From contig NZ_FNIA01000007.1 of assembly GCF_900103505.1 (NCBI RefSeq), forward strand, positions 124,001-188,000: a stretch of 64,000 nt of DNA, given 5' to 3'. Shown one piece after another: positions 61,135-64,000 of the stretch. The translations under genes and the position numbers were made by a program. This DNA comes from Haloarchaeobius iranensis (GTDB lineage: Archaea > Halobacteriota > Halobacteria > Halobacteriales > Natrialbaceae). The notes beneath the pieces are model-generated. The model had not been told where the DNA came from. It did no database searches and was given only the letters and a program-made list of their open reading frames with translations. Position 1 is the stretch's first letter. Each line of letters begins with the position of its first letter.

Positions 61135-62186
61135 ACCCGTTACTCGTCACCGCGAACGAAGAGAGCACCGGCAAGACGGCGGTCACGCTCGCACTCGCCC
61201 AGGCGGCGCGCGAGCGAGGCACCGACGTCGGCTACATGAAACCCAAGGGCACCCGGCTCCAGTCGAACGTCGGCAAGACGCTCGACGAGGACCCGATGCT
61301 CGCCCGCGAACTGCTCGACCTCGACGCCGAGATGCACGAGCTCGAACCCGTCGTCTACTCGCCGACGTTCGTCCAGGAGGCCATCCGGGGCCGCGAGACA
61401 GCCACCGAGGTCCGAGAGCGCATCCAGGAGGCGTACGACGGGCTCGCCGCGGACCACGACCGGCTGTTCGTCGAGGGGGGCGGCCTGACCGCCGGCAAGG
61501 TGCTCGACATCGCCGACGGCGACCTGGCCGAGCTGCTCGACGCGTCGGTCCTGCTCGTCTGCCCGTACGACTCGGTGACGGACGTGGACGACGTGCTCGC
61601 GGCGGTCGACGACCTGGATGGCTCGCTCTCGGGCGTGCTGTTCAACCGGGTCTCCGAGTCGGCGTACGACCAGCTACAGGAGGACGTGGTGCCGTTCCTC
61701 GAGGGGCGTGGCATCACGGTCCACGGCGTGCTCCCGCGAGAGCGCGAACTCGCCGGCGTCACCGTCGGCGAGCTGGCGGACGACCTCGGTGCCGACCTGC
61801 TGACCGACGTGCCGACCGACGCGTTCGTCGAACGGTTCAGCGTCGCCGCGATGGGGCCCGACGCCGCGCTCCGCGGCCTGCGGCGGACGAAGGACACCGC
61901 CGTCATCACCGGCGGCGACCGCTCCGAGATTCACACCGCCGCGCTCGAGGCGCCGGGCGTGAAGTGTCTCATCCTGACGGGTGGCCACCGGCCGTCGGGC
62001 GCGGTGCTCGGGAAGGCCGCCGAGAAGGGCGTCCCCGTCATGGTGGTCAACTCGAACACCCTCACGACCATCGAGCGGGCAGAGGACGTGGTCCGCGTCG
62101 GGCGGACGCGCGACGCGGGGACCGTCGAGCGGATGGGCGAACTGCTGGCGGGGCACGCAGACCTCGACGGCATCCTCGGCGACTGA
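61131..62186 (+). CDS. P-loop plus DRTGG domain protein (Pta regulatory-domain-like)
   Basis: A 351-aa cytoplasmic protein. The first 200 residues are a BioD-like P-loop fold (LLVTANEESTGKTAVTLALA, DRLFVEGGGLTAGKVLDIAD, LSGVLFNRVSESAYDQLQED), followed by a DRTGG domain (TKDTAVITGGDRSEIHTAAL, LTGGHRPSGAVLGKAAEKGV). Together they equal the N-terminal regulatory half of large bacterial phosphotransacetylase; the catalytic Pta domain is absent. It overlaps acd by four bases (ATGA), so it is made with the acetyl-CoA synthetase. A regulator or partner of that enzyme is inferred. Confidence 0.85.
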   Translation: MNPLLVTANEESTGKTAVTLALAQAARERGTDVGYMKPKGTRLQSNVGKTLDEDPMLARELLDLDAEMHELEPVVYSPTFVQEAIRGRETATEVRERIQEAYDGLAADHDRLFVEGGGLTAGKVLDIADGDLAELLDASVLLVCPYDSVTDVDDVLAAVDDLDGSLSGVLFNRVSESAYDQLQEDVVPFLEGRGITVHGVLPRERELAGVTVGELADDLGADLLTDVPTDAFVERFSVAAMGPDAALRGLRRTKDTAVITGGDRSEIHTAALEAPGVKCLILTGGHRPSGAVLGKAAEKGVPVMVVNSNTLTTIERAEDVVRVGRTRDAGTVERMGELLAGHADLDGILGD

Positions 62187-62252
62187 GGTCACAACGTTTT
62201 TCAGAACGCCACGCTCACGGGAACCAGTGACACGGATGGTGGGTGATTGCTG

Positions 62253-62570
62253 ATGTTGTCGGCCGAGACGTACTGGTTCGTCGTCCAGCTACTCTCGCTG
62301 GCAAACGTGCTGGTGCTGACGGTGGCGTTCTGTCTCTCCCTGGTGGCGGTCCGTGGTTTCGCCGGGGCCCCGATCAACGGGATGCTCAAGCCCCTCCCGG
62401 TCGCGTTCGGTGGGTTCGTCCTCGTCAACATCCCCTGGGTGGTGTTCGGGGTTGCGAGGCTCCCGGGGTACACGGTCGCCTACGCGGCCACCTTCTCCGT
62501 CGCCACGCTTGCCGCCGTCGTGGCCGCCATCAGGGCGATGGTGCTGCTGACCGAACGGAGGGACCTCTGA
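62253..62570 (+). CDS. Small membrane protein, first gene of a three-gene module
   Basis: A 105-aa protein with three hydrophobic segments (about residues 10-31, 45-62 and 70-95). ATG 62253 is chosen over the in-frame TTG at 62247. A tiny frame ATG GTG GGT GAT TGC TGA ends on the same bases (TGATG), which may couple translation, or be chance. Its stop shares a base with the next start, so the three genes are one operon. Family not recognised; haloarchaeal proteins of this kind are listed only as DUFs. Confidence 0.65.
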   Translation: MLSAETYWFVVQLLSLANVLVLTVAFCLSLVAVRGFAGAPINGMLKPLPVAFGGFVLVNIPWVVFGVARLPGYTVAYAATFSVATLAAVVAAIRAMVLLTERRDL

Positions 62571-62956
62571 TGGTGGTCGACGTGCTACTGGGGAACCCCC
62601 GGGCGGTGGTGAGCAGCATCCAGATCGCAGCGTTACTGACGGCGACCGCCCTGCTGCTCTACCCTGTGGTGGCCTACGCCGAGAACGTCGCCTACATCGA
62701 GGGGCTGGTCGGGCTCGCGCTCGCACTGCTGCTGTTGACCCTGTCGAACTTCGTCGGACTGCTCATCGACGCCGGCCTCGTGCCGTCGCTGGACCGTTCG
62801 GTGTTCGTCCGGACCAGCATCAACCTGGGCGCGAGCCTCTGTGGCACGGCCGGCATCTACTACTTCGCCAGACAGTTCATCGACACCGCCGGCGACGAGT
62901 TCCCGACGGCCGAGACCGAGCACACAGGAGGGTTCGAGGATGCCGATGACGACTGA
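62570..62956 (+). CDS. Small membrane protein, second gene of the module
   Basis: A 128-aa protein with three or four hydrophobic segments (residues 15-37, 40-68, 86-104) and an acidic tail (TAETEHTGGFEDADDD). The LLYPVVAYAENVAYIEGLVG stretch breaks the first helical pair. ATG 62570 overlaps the previous stop by one base; its own end overlaps the third gene by 17 bases. Function unknown. Confidence 0.65.
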   Translation: MVVDVLLGNPRAVVSSIQIAALLTATALLLYPVVAYAENVAYIEGLVGLALALLLLTLSNFVGLLIDAGLVPSLDRSVFVRTSINLGASLCGTAGIYYFARQFIDTAGDEFPTAETEHTGGFEDADDD

Positions 62957-63482
62957 GCGCGACCCGTTCGACCGGCTCACGCCGGGGACGCAGGCGCTGG
63001 TGCTCACCCCCTCGCTGCGGTCGCCGCTCTCGACGCTCCCACCGGCAGCGTTCGAGAACCTGCTCGTCGTCTCGACGACGCGTCCGCCAGTCAAGGTCGA
63101 ACAGTTCGTGCGGGACCGCGGCGGCGACCCGAACAAGGTCGGCGTCGTCCCGGTCTCGGGGTCGCCGGTGGACTACGACGGGGCGCTGTGGACCACCTCG
63201 GTCGTACACCCGAACGACCTGACAGGCATCCACGACCGCTTCGAGCGCGCGCTGGTCCACGTCAAACCCGGCACGGGCTGGGTGGTGTTCGACAACGTCA
63301 ACGTGCTGTTGATGTACGCCGAGCGCTCGGCGGTCGGCCAGCTCGTGGACTCGGTGGCGGCGAGGACGCGCGAACGGGCGGCTCGCGGGGTGTTCGCACT
63401 GGTGCGCGACGCCGTAACCGACTCGACCTACGAGCGATTCGGCGGTGGGATGGACCTAGAAGTCGACTACCGCGGGCACTGA
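62940..63482 (+). CDS. Walker-A-less RecA/KaiC-like protein
   Basis: A 180-aa soluble protein whose fold order resembles RecA/KaiC-like proteins: LVLTPSLRSPLSTLP stands where the P-loop GxxGxGK should be, LLVVSTTRPPVKVEQFVRDR follows, and WVVFDNVNVLLMY is Walker B-like. Without the Lys it should not hydrolyse ATP in the normal way. A GGAGG lies eight bases before ATG 62940. Co-operonic with the two membrane proteins. A relative with a nearly intact P-loop is encoded at 23755-24381. Confidence 0.65.
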   Translation: MPMTTERDPFDRLTPGTQALVLTPSLRSPLSTLPPAAFENLLVVSTTRPPVKVEQFVRDRGGDPNKVGVVPVSGSPVDYDGALWTTSVVHPNDLTGIHDRFERALVHVKPGTGWVVFDNVNVLLMYAERSAVGQLVDSVAARTRERAARGVFALVRDAVTDSTYERFGGGMDLEVDYRGH

Positions 63483-63553
63483 GCGAGAAACCGGCGGTTA
63501 CTTCGCTCACACGTCGGTTACTGGGACAAATGAACAGGGAAAGAACCCTGTAC

Positions 63554-63582
63554 GACGGTCGGCCCGGGCACGGCCGACCGTC
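63554..63582 (+). terminator. Perfect 11-bp hairpin downstream of the three-gene module
   Basis: GACGGTCGGCC pairs exactly with GGCCGACCGTC around a 7-nt loop (CGGGCAC), 72 bases after the third gene's stop. No T-tract follows, so it may end transcription, protect the 3' end, or bind a protein. Confidence 0.45.
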
Positions 63583-63698
63583 GAGGGCCGGATTGTCAGA
63601 GGCACCCCGGCGTTCACCCGTAGCGTCCCCTCCCGTTTACACTCATCCCCTGGATGTAGTAGCGGGTAATGAACTATGATATAAATGTCTTCGCCTGA

Positions 63699-63707
63699 TT
63701 TATATAC
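63699..63707 (+). promoter_or_regulatory. TATA box for the aminotransferase gene
   Basis: TTTATATAC, predicting transcription start near 63730, about 32 bases before the GTG at 63762. Confidence 0.5.
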
Positions 63708-63761
63708 TCTGGTGCGTCACCGAACCGAACACTCAACACGCGAGCCGATGAGCCAGGGAAC

Positions 63762-64000
63762 GTGTTCCAGACTATCGCGTACCTCGACTGGATCGACGGA
63801 CGCCCGGCGGCCGCAGAGCACGACCTCGGGTCCAGCGACCTCCGTGGATCCAGCGGCGACAGGCGGGCCCCCATCCCGGGCCGCCTGGCGGGGCTCGCGG
63901 ACCCGCCCGCCTCGGTGTGCCTCGCCGAGCAGGTCGCGACGGCGTACGACGTCGACCCGGAGAACGTCCTCGTCACGGCGGGCGCCAGCATGGCGAACGT
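63762..64000 (+). CDS. PLP-dependent aminotransferase, class I/II (3' end beyond window)
   Basis: The first 79 residues of a fold-type I aminotransferase. GTG 63762 gives MFQTIAYLDWIDGRPAAAEH, then DLGSSDLR, a pattern of haloarchaeal class I/II aminotransferases, and AYDVDPENVLVTAGASMANV, the start of the large domain where the PLP phosphate-binding turn follows. The upstream frame has no ATG or GTG within the expected transcript. The amino-acid substrate cannot be told from this part. Confidence 0.75.
   Translation, partial: MFQTIAYLDWIDGRPAAAEHDLGSSDLRGSSGDRRAPIPGRLAGLADPPASVCLAEQVATAYDVDPENVLVTAGASMAN

Larger units (their letters stand above)
63483..63761. other. Intergenic region with stem-loop and promoter
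   Basis: No gene is visible in these 279 bases. It holds the hairpin at 63554-63582 and a TATA box at 63699-63707. The sequence between, around 63590-63680, becomes AT-richer and shows a second TATA-like GATATAAAT near 63679. Confidence 0.5.

Noticed and set aside
1-64000. CRISPR array, insertion sequence, or prophage
   Set aside because: No regularly spaced repeats, transposase, integrase or phage structural genes were seen; only tRNA-end and gene-end duplications.

Overview
This window is chromosomal DNA from a haloarchaeon (class Halobacteria). The grounds are the very high GC content with G/C at almost every third codon position, acidic proteins, twin-arginine lipoproteins, a PGF-CTERM cell-surface protein, tandem bacterial-type gyrBA next to archaeal top6BA, S17e, FEN-1, CofD and an ADP-forming acetyl-CoA synthetase. 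TATA-like boxes sit about 27-31 nt upstream of many start codons, so many mRNAs should be leaderless. Genus cannot be decided from the sequence. I see no insertion sequence, CRISPR array, rRNA operon or replication origin.

Layout. 1-1.1 kb: end of a cytochrome oxidase operon (subunits III and IV). 1.2-4.1 kb: a convergent four-gene operon of unknown membrane proteins, one with an intramembrane CxxC and one a tail-anchored zinc finger. 4.2-8.7 kb: a complete CUT1 sugar ABC transporter. 8.7-10.8 kb: two PH-domain membrane proteins. 10.8-16.4 kb: BolA, FEN-1, an acetyltransferase, a secreted 5'-nucleotidase-like enzyme and a gate-domain transporter. 16.5-18.6 kb: a membrane protein, tRNA-Gly(UCC) flanked by partial copies of itself, and a Trm9-like methyltransferase. 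18.6-23.1 kb: type IV pilus motor genes pilB-pilC and a membrane protein. 23.3-25.9 kb: a small conserved protein, a KaiC/RecA-like protein and a phosphohexomutase.

26.0-32.5 kb: a nucleoside module, in which a BMP-type binding lipoprotein, a double ATPase and two permeases import nucleosides, followed by cytidine deaminase and uridine phosphorylase to break them down. 32.7-37.3 kb: NADH dehydrogenase type 2, a winged-helix regulator, a sugar-nucleotide epimerase, arginase and small membrane proteins. 37.4-46.0 kb: a topoisomerase block, gyrB-gyrA on the minus strand and divergent top6B-top6A on the plus strand. 46.1-49.9 kb: a lipoprotein, a metallo-beta-lactamase-fold protein, an unknown protein and ATP-dependent DNA ligase.

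50.1-55.6 kb: a GCS2-like ligase, then cofD, a dihydrouridine-synthase-like barrel, a CitG-like protein, DUF447 and S17e. This is an F420/cofactor-flavoured cluster interrupted by a decayed response-regulator/histidine-kinase gene. 55.7-58.5 kb: aspartate-semialdehyde dehydrogenase, a membrane protein and a D-2-hydroxyacid dehydrogenase whose 3' end is duplicated downstream. 58.5-62.2 kb: a YbaK editing-type protein, ADP-forming acetyl-CoA synthetase, and a free-standing protein resembling the regulatory half of phosphotransacetylase. 62.2-63.5 kb: an unknown three-gene module of two small membrane proteins and a Walker-A-less RecA-like protein. The window ends inside a PLP aminotransferase.

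The strongest leads for undescribed biology are the oxidase-side membrane operon (1.2-4.1 kb), the acetyl-CoA synthetase/Pta-regulatory-domain pair, the cofD-DUS-CitG-DUF447 block, and the membrane/RecA-like module at 62.3-63.5 kb.
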